29,386 bases of DNA from Chara braunii (lineage: Eukaryota; Streptophyta; Charophyceae; Charales; Characeae): contig BFEA01000258.1 of NCBI GenBank assembly GCA_003427395.1, positions 762,289 through 791,674 on the forward strand, read 5' to 3'. Of the stretch, positions 19,701-29,355 are shown in pieces. Under the pieces are notes generated by a model. It saw only the letters and a program-made list of their open reading frames with translations, was not told the DNA's origin and did not search any database. Numbering within the stretch: position 1 is the stretch's first letter; the number at the start of each line of letters is the position of its first letter. A program made the position numbers and the translations under genes.

Positions 19701-19714
19701 ACCTCTACACAGGC

Positions 19715-19846
19715 ATGTAAAAACCTTCGTACGTGGGCCGGTAGCTCAACAGGGATACGCCTACCTGAGGGTGGTGACAGCCCCTCGGGTAGAGGTAAGT
19801 TATACCTCGCGACGTTCCGACCTGTCGCAGGGCGTCGTGAGAGGTA
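19715..19846 (+). mobile_element. SINE-like dispersed repeat, copy C
   Basis: Best-preserved A-box of the three copies: TAGCTCAACAGG (19742-19753) fits the pol III A-box pattern fully. GAGGT...ACCTC hairpin is kept (near 19793-19810). The B-box position is eroded. It lies directly upstream of L copy 2 in the same orientation, whereas copy A is inverted relative to L copy 1. Confidence 0.55.
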
Positions 19847-20073
19847 TATCACGCACGCACGGTCGGAATGGTGACTTGTTGTTCTTCAAGAATAAATCCT
19901 GTGTGACACGACAACGCTCCCCAGCAGGGCGCGAGACCGCCGCGCGCGACAACTCGTTACACATCTAAATAATATTACTCACTCAAACATGCATATATGC
20001 CTAGTCTCTTTTTCAAGCGTTCCAACCCATAACTCAAAAAAACGCTAAGTGTCTGAGAGGGGCTCGTGCAAAG

Positions 20074-20586
20074 TTGAGTAAAAGGAATGCACACTTGAGG
20101 TGGGCCATAACAATCAGTCATGTGGATTCACTCGATCGAAAGTCATGGCGATACTTTCCTGCGTTACCCACAACCACGCAACCTTTAATGGGTTTGAAGA
20201 TTGCACACGACACTCAAATGTTGAAAGCGAAATATCGTGAAGGAACCCTCCTTCGCGATTTTGAGTGGTTGGACAAGGACCCCCTCAAATGTCAGGTTTT
20301 GGATCAACGTCCGACAAATAATCTAAGAAGCAAACCCTTCAAGATGGGGGTCGCTTATTTCTCTCTCGTGGAAAAATTAAGAGAAGGTAGGTGTGGATTA
20401 ACGACCAAATCGTTGTACCCTGAACCGAGTCTTAATCCGATCGGAGGTGAAGAGCTAACCTCATGCTCAACTACTCCTGCCTTTTCACTAGATGAGAGTG
20501 AAAAAATATCAGAAAGCGTGATTCTCACAGCCACAGTTGGATTTTGTCACCCACACCTTGTCTTCACACATTTATATCACTCCTAA
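20074..20586 (+). CDS. Hypothetical open frame inside L copy 2 (doubtful)
   Basis: A 170-codon frame opens with TTG; the first ATG is near 20188, leaving about 132 residues (MGLKIAHDTQ...). The peptide is mixed and hydrophilic, including LRSKPFKMGVAYF and a Ser/Glu-rich segment before a hydrophobic C-terminus. No family is recognised. The homologous stretch in L copy 1 (about 1090-1400) does not keep this frame. That argues against a conserved protein, unless copy 1 is a decayed version. Most likely a chance frame in repeat DNA. Confidence 0.15.
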   Translation: MSKRNAHLRWAITISHVDSLDRKSWRYFPALPTTTQPLMGLKIAHDTQMLKAKYREGTLLRDFEWLDKDPLKCQVLDQRPTNNLRSKPFKMGVAYFSLVEKLREGRCGLTTKSLYPEPSLNPIGGEELTSCSTTPAFSLDESEKISESVILTATVGFCHPHLVFTHLYHS

Positions 20587-20932
20587 TCCAGGAGTGATTC
20601 CTCGCTCCTATACATACCTGCACACATATGAAGCCCAAACATGTAAGTACCACAAACGCTGTCAACCCCTTTGTACCCAGATTCATGTCCCTCACACCCG
20701 ATCCCCACCCAATAAAGGCATACCCACCCATTCCAATTCACACAGTTTTTGCATGAACACTGAAGAAAGGTTTCAAAGGTAAAAAAAATATTTATACGAA
20801 AATGTTTTTCACCTACGGGGTCATAAACATCTGAACGTGGGTATCATGGTAGGTAGAAGTTGAGTCGCAAACCGACTTGCTATCGATTCGATGGCAGAAG
20901 TTGATGAAGCCCAAGATTTATGAGAGGACGGT

Positions 20933-20964
20933 GTTACCTGCATCACAAAAACAACCCAGGTAAC
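20933..20964. repeat. Perfect 8-bp hairpin
   Basis: GTTACCTG (20933-20940) pairs with CAGGTAAC (20957-20964). Confidence 0.85.
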
Positions 20965-21369
20965 GCATGTCGAGTTAAAAGAGATAAAATTTGTATCGCA
21001 TTCTAAACTACTTAGCGGTAACATATGATAATGATATAAAAATAACAAAAATTTTCATAATTTCTTAATGGAAGTTTGCTCGAAGAATATTTACTAGACA
21101 AAATCTACGAAGAAAACTCAAAGCTCTAAGACTATCTAAAAACAATCTAACTTTTCGGTTTTGGTAGAAATTTTGACAACTCTTCCTTTAACAAGGAAAA
21201 CTTTCATAATTTTTACGGACTCCAAAGACTAAAATAATTTTAATGGTATCCCAAAATTTTGACGAACTCTCAAGTTTTAACATAAATTTTGGCAGCGCCT
21301 TCCCCTTAGGGAAGGAAGTTCCCATAATTTATATCAACTCAGAAGCTGACCAAGATCTCACTAAAGCAA

Positions 21370-21433
21370 TCTGGTCTATGGTTGAAACCAGATACATGTA
21401 GGGGGTCTGGCGTTTTGGGAACGCCGGACCCCC
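21370..21433. repeat. Strong 14-bp hairpin with smaller upstream hairpin
   Basis: GGGGGTCTGGCGTT (21401-21414) pairs with AACGCCGGACCCCC (21420-21433) across a 5-nt loop, with a single G-T pair. Just upstream TCTGGT (about 21370) pairs with ACCAGA (about 21388). It lies in the right part of L copy 2. Confidence 0.9.
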
Positions 21434-21560
21434 AGGAGCAAAAAATTCCGACCGGATTTTGGCAAAAAAAATCAGTTTCGATGTCGTTCAAAAAATATAG
21501 TATGTTCGTTGTGACGAAATGACTCTTAAAGCATAAAGAAACAGACAGAGTTGTAAACAA

Positions 21561-21940
21561 GAGATAAGACAGTGCCTACGGATTAATCAATACGACTTAA
21601 TTTCTAAACATATTTTGAGCTTTCACTCAAACGAAACGAAAATGCCTGGATTAGTTGATACGGCATTCGATACGACTTCACGTCCTGACCCATTTAGACC
21701 ATCTGCACCAATTGTGACTCTTTACCACATGCAGATGAATTAACCATGCATAGTAGAGTTCCTCTCTGATTCAATTAAAGTCATGAAAGAAAACAAAAGA
21801 ATGGTTTACAAAAGACAAAGCCAAATGGTATAAAGCGGGTTTGTACAAGTAGAGGTTTATTGCGATTCTAATGAAAACGTATTGACCTACATCTAAGTTC
21901 CCTGCCTCCAGAGTCCTGCTTTGACTCCGGCAGAGCTCCT
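21561..21940. other. No gene seen
   Basis: AT-rich spacer with no supportable coding frame, RNA gene or repeat. Confidence 0.4.
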
Positions 21941-21948
21941 GCAATCGG

Positions 21949-22005
21949 TGGGTTAACCCCTCACAGGGCTTCGCTACGGTCTTGTGGGTTGCAATCCCAC
22001 CTGGT
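21949..22005 (+). other. tRNA T-arm-like segment
   Basis: GTGGGTTGCAATCCCAC (21984-22000) folds as a 5-bp stem with a 7-nt loop, like a T-arm with a variant TTGCAAT loop. No complete cloverleaf surrounds it. Probably a tRNA-derived repeat fragment. Confidence 0.35.
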
Positions 22006-22159
22006 GGCTTCCTCTCCCGAACACCAGACTAGACTGAGAGTAAGAAGGATAGAGGAAGGGGTGTCAGTCTCTCAAGTTTCCAGAGGGGTTCGCTCAGACT
22101 TGCATGGAGAGGGCCTTGTTGCCTTTAAATCCAGAGGGTTCCACAATTCAGCCAAATTG

Positions 22160-22520
22160 TTGTTTAGTCTTCCAACAACAACAAATAACTGCAGTAACTA
22201 TCCCAAACTAGCAGCAGTCTGTCGAATGAGAGGGCAATTGCAACCGCCGCCTATACGCACCACAATAACAGTTTTTCGGAATATGCAGCAATCTGTCCAC
22301 TGCTGAGACCACAACTGCGTAAAAAGGGGAACACTTTAGTAGCCACAAAAACGCGACAGCTGGACTAGCAACTTCACAATAGTTGCAACTCCGCTGATAG
22401 TAGGAATCCCAATGCAGCGCCTAGTTGTGCAGTAACAACGACGCAGGCACAATGTTCGCTACAGCAATACACAATAGCACCCTGATGGCACAACAATAAC
22501 TCTTAGATTGGTAGATTTGC
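22160..22520. repeat. Cryptically simple CAACAA/GCAGCA-rich DNA
   Basis: Dense near-repeats of CAACAACA, AGCAGC and GCACCACAATA. The reverse complement resembles 5600-5830. Not coding. Confidence 0.4.
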
Positions 22521-22786
22521 AACAACATCTGTCGCAATGAGATTCTTCTCTAACAATTTAACATTATGTTGATGACAGTAACTGCTACATACGGTAGTAG
22601 CCTTTGCAAAAAAGAATGGCAACCTATTTCCTTACAACCATCATCACCCAAAGGATAGAGTGGCAGCAACCTATCGAACTAGTAGCAACAAGCTCCTTCT
22701 AACAGTTGTCGACGTGTCCCATACCCAGCTCAGAGTATGAAAACCAATGTCATGTTTGTTGACTGGATTAACCAGATAACTCACCC

Positions 22787-22978
22787 CACCAACTAAGACC
22801 GACTAGGCACCACCACCTATAGAATTAAGAAAGAACTCTCAATTTGTCAATTCTTGCTATGCTTGGACCTATTGAGTTTCACAAATCACGACACCAACTA
22901 AGAACGGTCATGCACCACCACCCACATAATTGAGACGGAGCTCTCAATCTGTCGATCCTTGCAATGTCTAAGCTTGTA
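22787..22978 (+). repeat. Two diverged direct repeats, period 105 bp
   Basis: CACCAACTAAGACCGACTAG at 22787 recurs as CACCAACTAAGAACGGTCAT at 22892. Alignment continues through GCACCACCACC and CTCTCAAT(T/C)TGTC. Confidence 0.85.
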
Positions 22979-23766
22979 CATTTTGTAGCCCTCCCCAACT
23001 GCGGCCATAACAATGATGGTATCACATTCTAGCTGGCTACTAATCCAACAACCTTTATCTACAGGCCACAGATCAGACCACGACATACCATCTGACTGCG
23101 GTCGTGGCAACTGAAGATGTAACACCGTCCTGCAGTGATGTGCAATCCAATATCTGTTGACTAGAATGTTATGCAAACATAGAATAGTGATATTCAACAA
23201 TTATCACGACTGAAACGAACCAAACTACCGCTTTTTCAAGTATATTACCGGTACGAGGTAGAAAGTAACACCAAACTGAAATCTTCATTCGGCAATACTA
23301 ACACCAAACCCAAGCCCATCCGTCCATCTGCGCCCCTGGACATCTGCCACACCCGGTTTCCAGTACTCGGAGCCGCTCAGTCATGTAATCAGCATCAAAG
23401 CCAATTGCATTGTTTGCATTAATGTATCTTAAATGAAAATGAAAAAGATAAGAGCATACGGTGGAACAAGTGAACCATTCAAATCTCTTTTCGAATGGGG
23501 CAGAGGGCTCGGAGTACCTTTATTTACAGCAGCAGCCTAGCAATAGTAGCACAATGCAACGCTGGTCTGATTGTGTACACATTCAACAGACGAGAAGGAG
23601 GAGGTAAATTGATGGACTCAAAAGAGCATACTTGTGCAGTACGAATCCGTCGATGGTCGGGTGAGACTAACTAAGCAGTCGTTGGCTGCTTCGACATCTA
23701 CTGACTTCGTACCCTTTGGAAATCAATTAAATTATGCTTGAGAGAAAGGTCTAGCCAGGGCGAGTA
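22979..23766. other. No gene seen
   Basis: Mixed spacer. A 100-codon minus-strand frame at 22898-23200 overlaps the tandem repeat and has no recognisable domain. Confidence 0.4.
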
Positions 23767-23808
23767 GACTACAGCGATCTATCTATCGATGTATCTATCG
23801 CTGTAGTC
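23767..23808. repeat. Perfect 12-bp inverted repeat
   Basis: GACTACAGCGAT (23767-23778) and ATCGCTGTAGTC (23797-23808) flank an 18-nt (ATCT)-like loop containing ATCGAT. Confidence 0.95.
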
Positions 23809-24740
23809 CTTTAGAGGCCTGTTTATTTAAATAAATTGTGCCCCCATTTCTATTCTATTTCAATTAATGCACACTATACATAATAAGAAAGATGGTGTTT
23901 GTCGGCGGGTAACCACGTAGATGGCGAGCCTACTCCGAACAAAGAGGGGCTGCACATAGGGGCTCGTTTTTTTTATCAGGTCAACCAACGTCCAAACATA
24001 CTGCTATCGATAGATAAGGAGGTTTTTCTTATCTTAGGAGAACAATGGTCAACTCTTCTTTAAGCACAACGTAAACAAATTCCACTGTGTCAGGCACACC
24101 ACAAAGGTTACTCAGGTTGGAGAGTCGTGTGATGGGCAACCATCTCGCACGGTTCGGAGAGCACTTGTTACGGCTGAATAAAATGTTTTACTGCAGTTTA
24201 TCAGTTTAAATCTTGACTCAATTTATTATTGTGGAGAATTATTGCATCAAGCTTTCAATATTTGAGAATACTTCGGTTCAATTCGACTGCCTATGCATGC
24301 CCCATTTTCTTGCAAATATAACCTTCCCCTTCCTAATTTCGCCTGTGTCCACTTTGTGCGGCACCCTGCCAATAATTTGACACCAATGCGGCCGTAATTG
24401 ATCAAAGAGGATGGCAGTTACTCATGAACAACACGACGACCAACACCGCAAGGTAGAAGTACAAAATAGCGACGGAGTAGAGGCAACAGTCCCTCTCGAT
24501 GGAGGCAGCGATTTAGGTTGAACCTAACGAAGGTGGCGGTTTTAGTCACGAGTGAGATATGTACGGTTGCTATCAAGTTCGCTCGCAAGGAGGGAGATGG
24601 CAACAATCAGGACACGTAAATGAGGGTTGTCACAGATTGTGAGGACGAGGGTCAAACAGGTATGCTCGAGAGTCCGATAGAACGAAGATCATGATCACCG
24701 AGCATGCAGACTACAACCTCTGTTGCACTACTAAACACAT
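23809..24740. other. No gene seen
   Basis: No supportable coding frame, RNA gene or obvious repeat. Confidence 0.4.
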
Positions 24741-24745
24741 GTGCA

Positions 24746-25710
24746 AAATGAGAATAAATCTTCCACGAAAGATATGTTGCAGATATTTATTTATTTATTT
24801 ATTTATGATTATTCCCTGCTCTTGCCGCTTCCGTCCTCTTTGTGCCCCCCCTATTCTCCTGGGCCTCGCTTTCTTCATGCATTTTCCTACTCACTCTCTC
24901 ATACTCTTGGTTGTCTTGCTCTTCCTTCGAACTCCTTCGACTGTCCCCTTTCCTCTGTGTATGCTAGTTTTTGCTTTATTTAATTTTTCCTTTACGTGCA
25001 GCTCCTCGCTCACCATTCATCTCCCAGTCCGACTTGCCCTAGTCTCCAGCCTTCCTTCACAACGCACCTAGTCGTTATCCTCATCAGGTTCGTGTAGCTC
25101 TGCTAGTAGTACGACGAGAATAAATCCGCATTAAACAAGTGGTCAACCTTCTAAGTGTGGAGGGTCGGGACTTAAGGCAGGTGAGCACAAAGCAGACAAG
25201 GATGACGGATCATGAGAATGATGATGATCATGAGGGAAATGGCCATGATTCATTTGCGGAAGACAACCTCGACGACCGCGACCATAATTTTTTCCTTGCC
25301 ATTCACAGAGTGTGAGAAATGAGATGAATCTTCTACTGGAATATCGGAAGATACATCGCAAAATAGGACGAATGTGGCCTCCTCCCCCACTACTCACCTC
25401 CTCTCCTTCCTGCTTACTAGGTTCTCACTCTCTTCTCTCACACCTCGTCTCAATCGAACAGTCGTGGGTAACCTGCAGCAGCAAACGGCCTCAAACCGTT
25501 CTAAAAAAACACGTCAAACTACCTCAAAGAACGTGACAACGACCACAAGGCAAAAACACTCCTTGACGACGGACATACATGATGATAGCATAGTCACAGT
25601 TGTCGAGTGGAGAGGCAAAATGACACATCTTTGAGTTGCATCCCACTATATGCCGAATGCATAAATGAGAATGAATCTTGCGCTAGAACATGGGAGGATA
25701 TATCGCCATA
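24746..25710 (+). repeat. Three or four diverged copies of an AATGAGAATAAATCTT unit
   Basis: Related blocks start at about 24746, 25315 and 25664 (AAATGAGAATGAATCTT, then GGAATAT-like and GATA(C/T)ATCGC). A shorter match lies near 25120. The copies at 24746 and 25315 lead into long pyrimidine-rich DNA. Spacing is irregular (about 570 and 350 bp). An (ATTT)n microsatellite lies at 24785-24805. Confidence 0.5.
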
Positions 25711-25719
25711 TTATTCAAA

Positions 25720-26190
25720 ACGTCCCGTAGTGTTGGCGAAACTCCTTTTACTCATACCAATCTGTTGCGGCTATTTGACTCGGAGCACCTAAAAACCCTC
25801 ATTTCAACTCCTCCCTTGCTTGATTTGGTTGAGAAACCAGCGAGCCACAAAATGTTTGCTCTAATTTACCACTTCTTCGCTCCGCCATCTCCTCCGCACA
25901 CCCTTTTCTTGTCTAGCTCCGATTTTGCTAACCTTTTGCTAAATCTGAAAGCATATTTTCGTTTGCCTTTCCCTTAAACCTCCACTCCATATCTTTCGTC
26001 GCTTGATTGCCTTGGGAATCAAGTAAACTATGGTTTTTTCTCTTTTCCATGTCCATTTTCTCGTCCGCCTTCGTCACTTCCCTTTTTGTTTCCGTCCCCG
26101 TCTCCTTACCTTTCTTTGTTTTGACGACAATTAGAGCAGTCCGACCCTTTCGACAACCTCGATTATCATCAGGGGACTTTCAGAGGAACC
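25720..26190. other. Pyrimidine-rich spacer, no gene seen
   Basis: Plus strand rich in CTCC and TTTC runs. The short frames here follow composition. Confidence 0.45.
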
Positions 26191-26198
26191 AGCTTGAT

Positions 26199-26330
26199 GG
26201 TTCGATAGTCTTTTGACCCTATACCCACGTCAGAGAAACTATATGCATCTTCGAAGGAGGGAACCCCCTACTAGGCGGTTTGATAGACTTTCGCCTCTAT
26301 ACCCAAGTTCGAGGAACGATTTTGCATATC
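26199..26330 (+). repeat. Two diverged direct repeats, period 78 bp
   Basis: GGTTCGATAGTCTTTTGACC at 26199 recurs as GGTTTGATAGACTTTCGCCT at 26277, continuing through CTATACCCA and GAG(A/G)AAC-like sequence. Confidence 0.8.
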
Positions 26331-26377
26331 AGTATCACTGTCATCCTTTAGCATAGAGTGTCACTATGGTCGTGTCT

Positions 26378-26635
26378 TGCCCATGCACAGTTCAACATCT
26401 TTCGGGCCTCAACGGGCATGATCACACTCAAACCCTCTCAGGGCAGATCGTGACTGGCGGACAATGCCCTACAGAGTACCCCCATCATAGTTCCCTCTAG
26501 TTGCTCTTCGCCCAGGCATATTTCACCATCTTTTTGGTCCCAATGAGCAGGCTTACACTCAAATCCTCCGACAACAGATCGTGGCAGGCGGATGGTGCCC
26601 TTACAGGTGGTTACTGCCACTCAAGTCTCTTCTCC
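26378..26635 (+). repeat. Two diverged direct repeats, period 132 bp
   Basis: GCCCATGCACAGTTCAACAT at 26378 recurs as GCCCAGGCATATTTCACCAT at 26510. Alignment continues through ACACTCAAA(C/T)CCTC, CAGATCGTG and GGCGGA. Confidence 0.85.
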
Positions 26636-26639
26636 CTCA

Positions 26640-27020
26640 TGGGCTATGCACCCATCGGCTCACATCCACTTTAACCCCCTCGGTCTGTGTTTCAAGATGG
26701 GTAGAATAGAGCAATTTCGTTAGCATCCTGAACACGCAGGAAATCCACGGACCTACCAAATGAGGCTCGTGCTCAAGATCCTCGACTGCCACGACGTTTC
26801 TATAATTTCAATTGGTTCTTTTAAAATTCTCACCTACTCTCTCTCTCTCTTTGAGTGCGTGTGTTTTTCTTTTACGTTGTTTGTATTTATTATTTTATTT
26901 GTATTATCAATTCATTTATAGCATTATTGAAGTGCGTTCTTGAAAAAACTTGCAAGATCAACATGGCGCTTTTGTTTGTCTTTACACACGTTTGTTTGCT
27001 GATACGCTTCATGAATAACT
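26640..27020. other. No gene seen
   Basis: Spacer containing a short (CT)n run near 26837. No gene supported. Confidence 0.4.
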
Positions 27021-27141
27021 TCTTAGCTTGTTGGAACTTTGAGACATATCCCTATGTCGTTCCGATTATATGGAAGGACTGTTTTATAAATTACGAAACC
27101 TCTCCCCTAAATATTTTCTCACCTCTTAGCTTGTTGGAACT
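27021..27141 (+). repeat. 18-bp exact direct repeat
   Basis: TCTTAGCTTGTTGGAACT occurs at 27021-27038 and 27124-27141. The second copy abuts the (CT)n array. Confidence 0.95.
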
Positions 27142-27163
27142 CTCTCTCTCTCTCTCTCATTTT

Positions 27164-27223
<60 letters not shown>

Positions 27224-27233
27224 CTCTCTCTCT
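27140..27233. repeat. (CT)n / (TCTA)n compound microsatellite
   Basis: CT at about 27140-27158, CT again after a short break, about ten TCTA units at 27178-27219, then CT to 27233. Confidence 0.98.
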
Positions 27234-27239
27234 CCGATA

Positions 27240-28244
27240 CTTTGTAATTAGATTTTGGAACCTCATCCCTGCCATATTGAATGTCAACCGCATCCCCACC
27301 ATTCTATGTAACCGATATTTCATCTCCTGAAAACGAAAGTTTTCTTGCTCAAATAACTCAAAAATTATTGACTATGGTTACCTTCCCCTCGGGCATACTC
27401 ACTTTCATTTTAAAAAAAAGGTTCTTATCGACCAAGCAGGATATGAAATGAAGATAGGAAAGGGACTGTTCGTGAAGTTTGGGCGGTGGATGATGGGCAA
27501 TGAAGTACAAGGAGGGGGAAATGATGAAGAAAGAAATGAAGGCTGGTGTCCGGACATGTGAGGTTGGTATCCGAATACATCGACCAATCAATAACTACAC
27601 ATGAATACATCAATCCATCTTGTGATTGGTGGGGCCGTGTTCGGTCCCATGATCATGGATGTTACTTGTCGTGTTCATATTATGATTGAATTCATAATGA
27701 ACGTTATCTCCATCATATACTGACTGATTTTCAGACTGTGACGTCAGGCGTGGTGTGCACGGTGCTGCACACGCGTCATTGTGTGTATTGCATATCATCA
27801 TTTCCTTCGAACCATGATAACAAAATATCACACAAAAAAAAACACAATAGAAAAGGATAACGGAACAAAAATTTTAAAAATGGAAACATACAACGACCGA
27901 TTTTGTTGAAAACGGAAAACCTTCGCCATTAAATGACAAAGGTTTACATATGAAATCGTATTTGCGTCATTAATTATGAAGTAACAGTTGACAATCACGA
28001 TGCGCCCACAACACAAAAGGATAGGTATGCGAATAAATTGTCAACCGCTCGTACAGACGGTGTTTGTTATGATGTGTATGTATCACATTGACCATGCAAT
28101 TAATATGACAAGAGTATAAATGGTGTATAATACAACTAGGTGAAATAATGACTAACCGTTCGCACAAAACCATTGTTTCAAGGGAGAAGAAACTAACTTA
28201 CACGACTCTGTACGAAAGCATTACATCGAAAATACGCAATAAAA
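27240..28244. other. AT-rich spacer; one weak internal repeat
   Basis: No gene supported. TCAACCGCTCGTACAGACGG (28041) resembles CTAACCGTTCGCACAAAACC (28152), about 110 bp apart, possibly an eroded outlier of the array that follows. Confidence 0.4.
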
Positions 28245-28800
28245 TTCATCACTAACAATTCACATTCCATCAAACTGCTCTATCGGCCGAATGTCATAAA
28301 TAATATCATTTTGACGGTCGCGTATGAGCAAACAAATTGGCCCAGTACTCGACGACCACGGGGAAAGAGTCGCTAGACAATGAACATTGCGTCGTACAAT
28401 ATCACTCTCTCGATTAACCAATCGTCTACATGAAATTCATCACTAGCGATTCAACATTTCATAAAAAAAACCCTCTCTGTCGAATTACAATAATAATCAC
28501 CACTTTGATGATCGCTTATGAACAAAGAAATTAGTTCAGTGCTCGACGACCATGGAACAACAGTCACTAGACAACATACAATATGAGGACATGATTAATC
28601 AATCCTCTACATTAACTTCATCACTAAAGATTGAATATTTCATCAAAAAATTGTTTCAGCCTAAATACATCGTTGTTCTCTACTTTCATAGTCGCTTGTG
28701 AAACTGTGAGCAAACAATTTGTCGTTTTACTCCTTGACGACCACAGAGCAACAATCACTCGACAGCATCACAGGGACACTTGATGCATCAACAACTCTCA
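28245..28800 (+). repeat. Tandem array, three units of about 185 bp
   Basis: Units begin at 28245, 28436 and 28617 with TTCATCACTAA/GCGATTCAA-like sequence. All contain a CATCAAA or CATAAA block, then GAGCAAACAAATT-like, CTCGACGACCA and CACTAGACA-like blocks in the same order. Divergence is clear but alignment is unambiguous. Unit length is in the range typical of satellite monomers, though only three units are seen. Confidence 0.85.
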
Positions 28801-28858
28801 TCATACATAATCAACACACCGTCAATTCGGACATATACGCACACCGCTCATCTTCGTA

Positions 28859-29355
28859 TTAGACGTCTTCCCCAACATCGAGATACCAAGATGATACGTC
28901 CGAATCCCCTGAATCCCCCCTCCCTCGATCGACACCAGTGTTGATACAATCGGCGGTGTCCCCTATAGGCGAAGCATGAAAAGGTGATGGAAACAACATC
29001 TCTTTGTGTCGACTCTTTATTGCCTCCAGTTCTATCGATAAGTCGGTCTCCATGCCCGCTGCTTGTCTAAACCTCTTTGCCTTTGCACGTGCCTGATCTC
29101 GCTGTCATGCCAAGCAGTGCACATCGCGCACAAGGCGCTGCTTGTCAACCGTGAGTTTCGCATTCTTATCGAACAATCGTGTAATTTTTTTGCATGCAAA
29201 TATGTATTGCTTCTCCAGGTAATCATATGCCTCTATGATAGCAGTCACGACTGCCGTGATTTTTTTACATGCCCTGTCCAAACAATTAATAGCTCGCCTT
29301 GCCATTACAAACATTGGTCTGGACATCACGTGACGACGAATAAGCCATTGTCCGA

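Larger units (their letters stand above)
19930..21560 (+). mobile_element. Long diverged repeat L, copy 2
   Basis: Direct-orientation partner of 970-2450 (anchors listed there). The right part repeats AAATTTTG...TTCCC/TTTCATAATTT motifs at about 21170 and 21290. Ends are approximate. The two copies are about 19 kb apart. They could be the long terminal repeats of one large element, but divergence and the absence of a recognisable internal polyprotein make independent insertions more likely. Confidence 0.5.
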
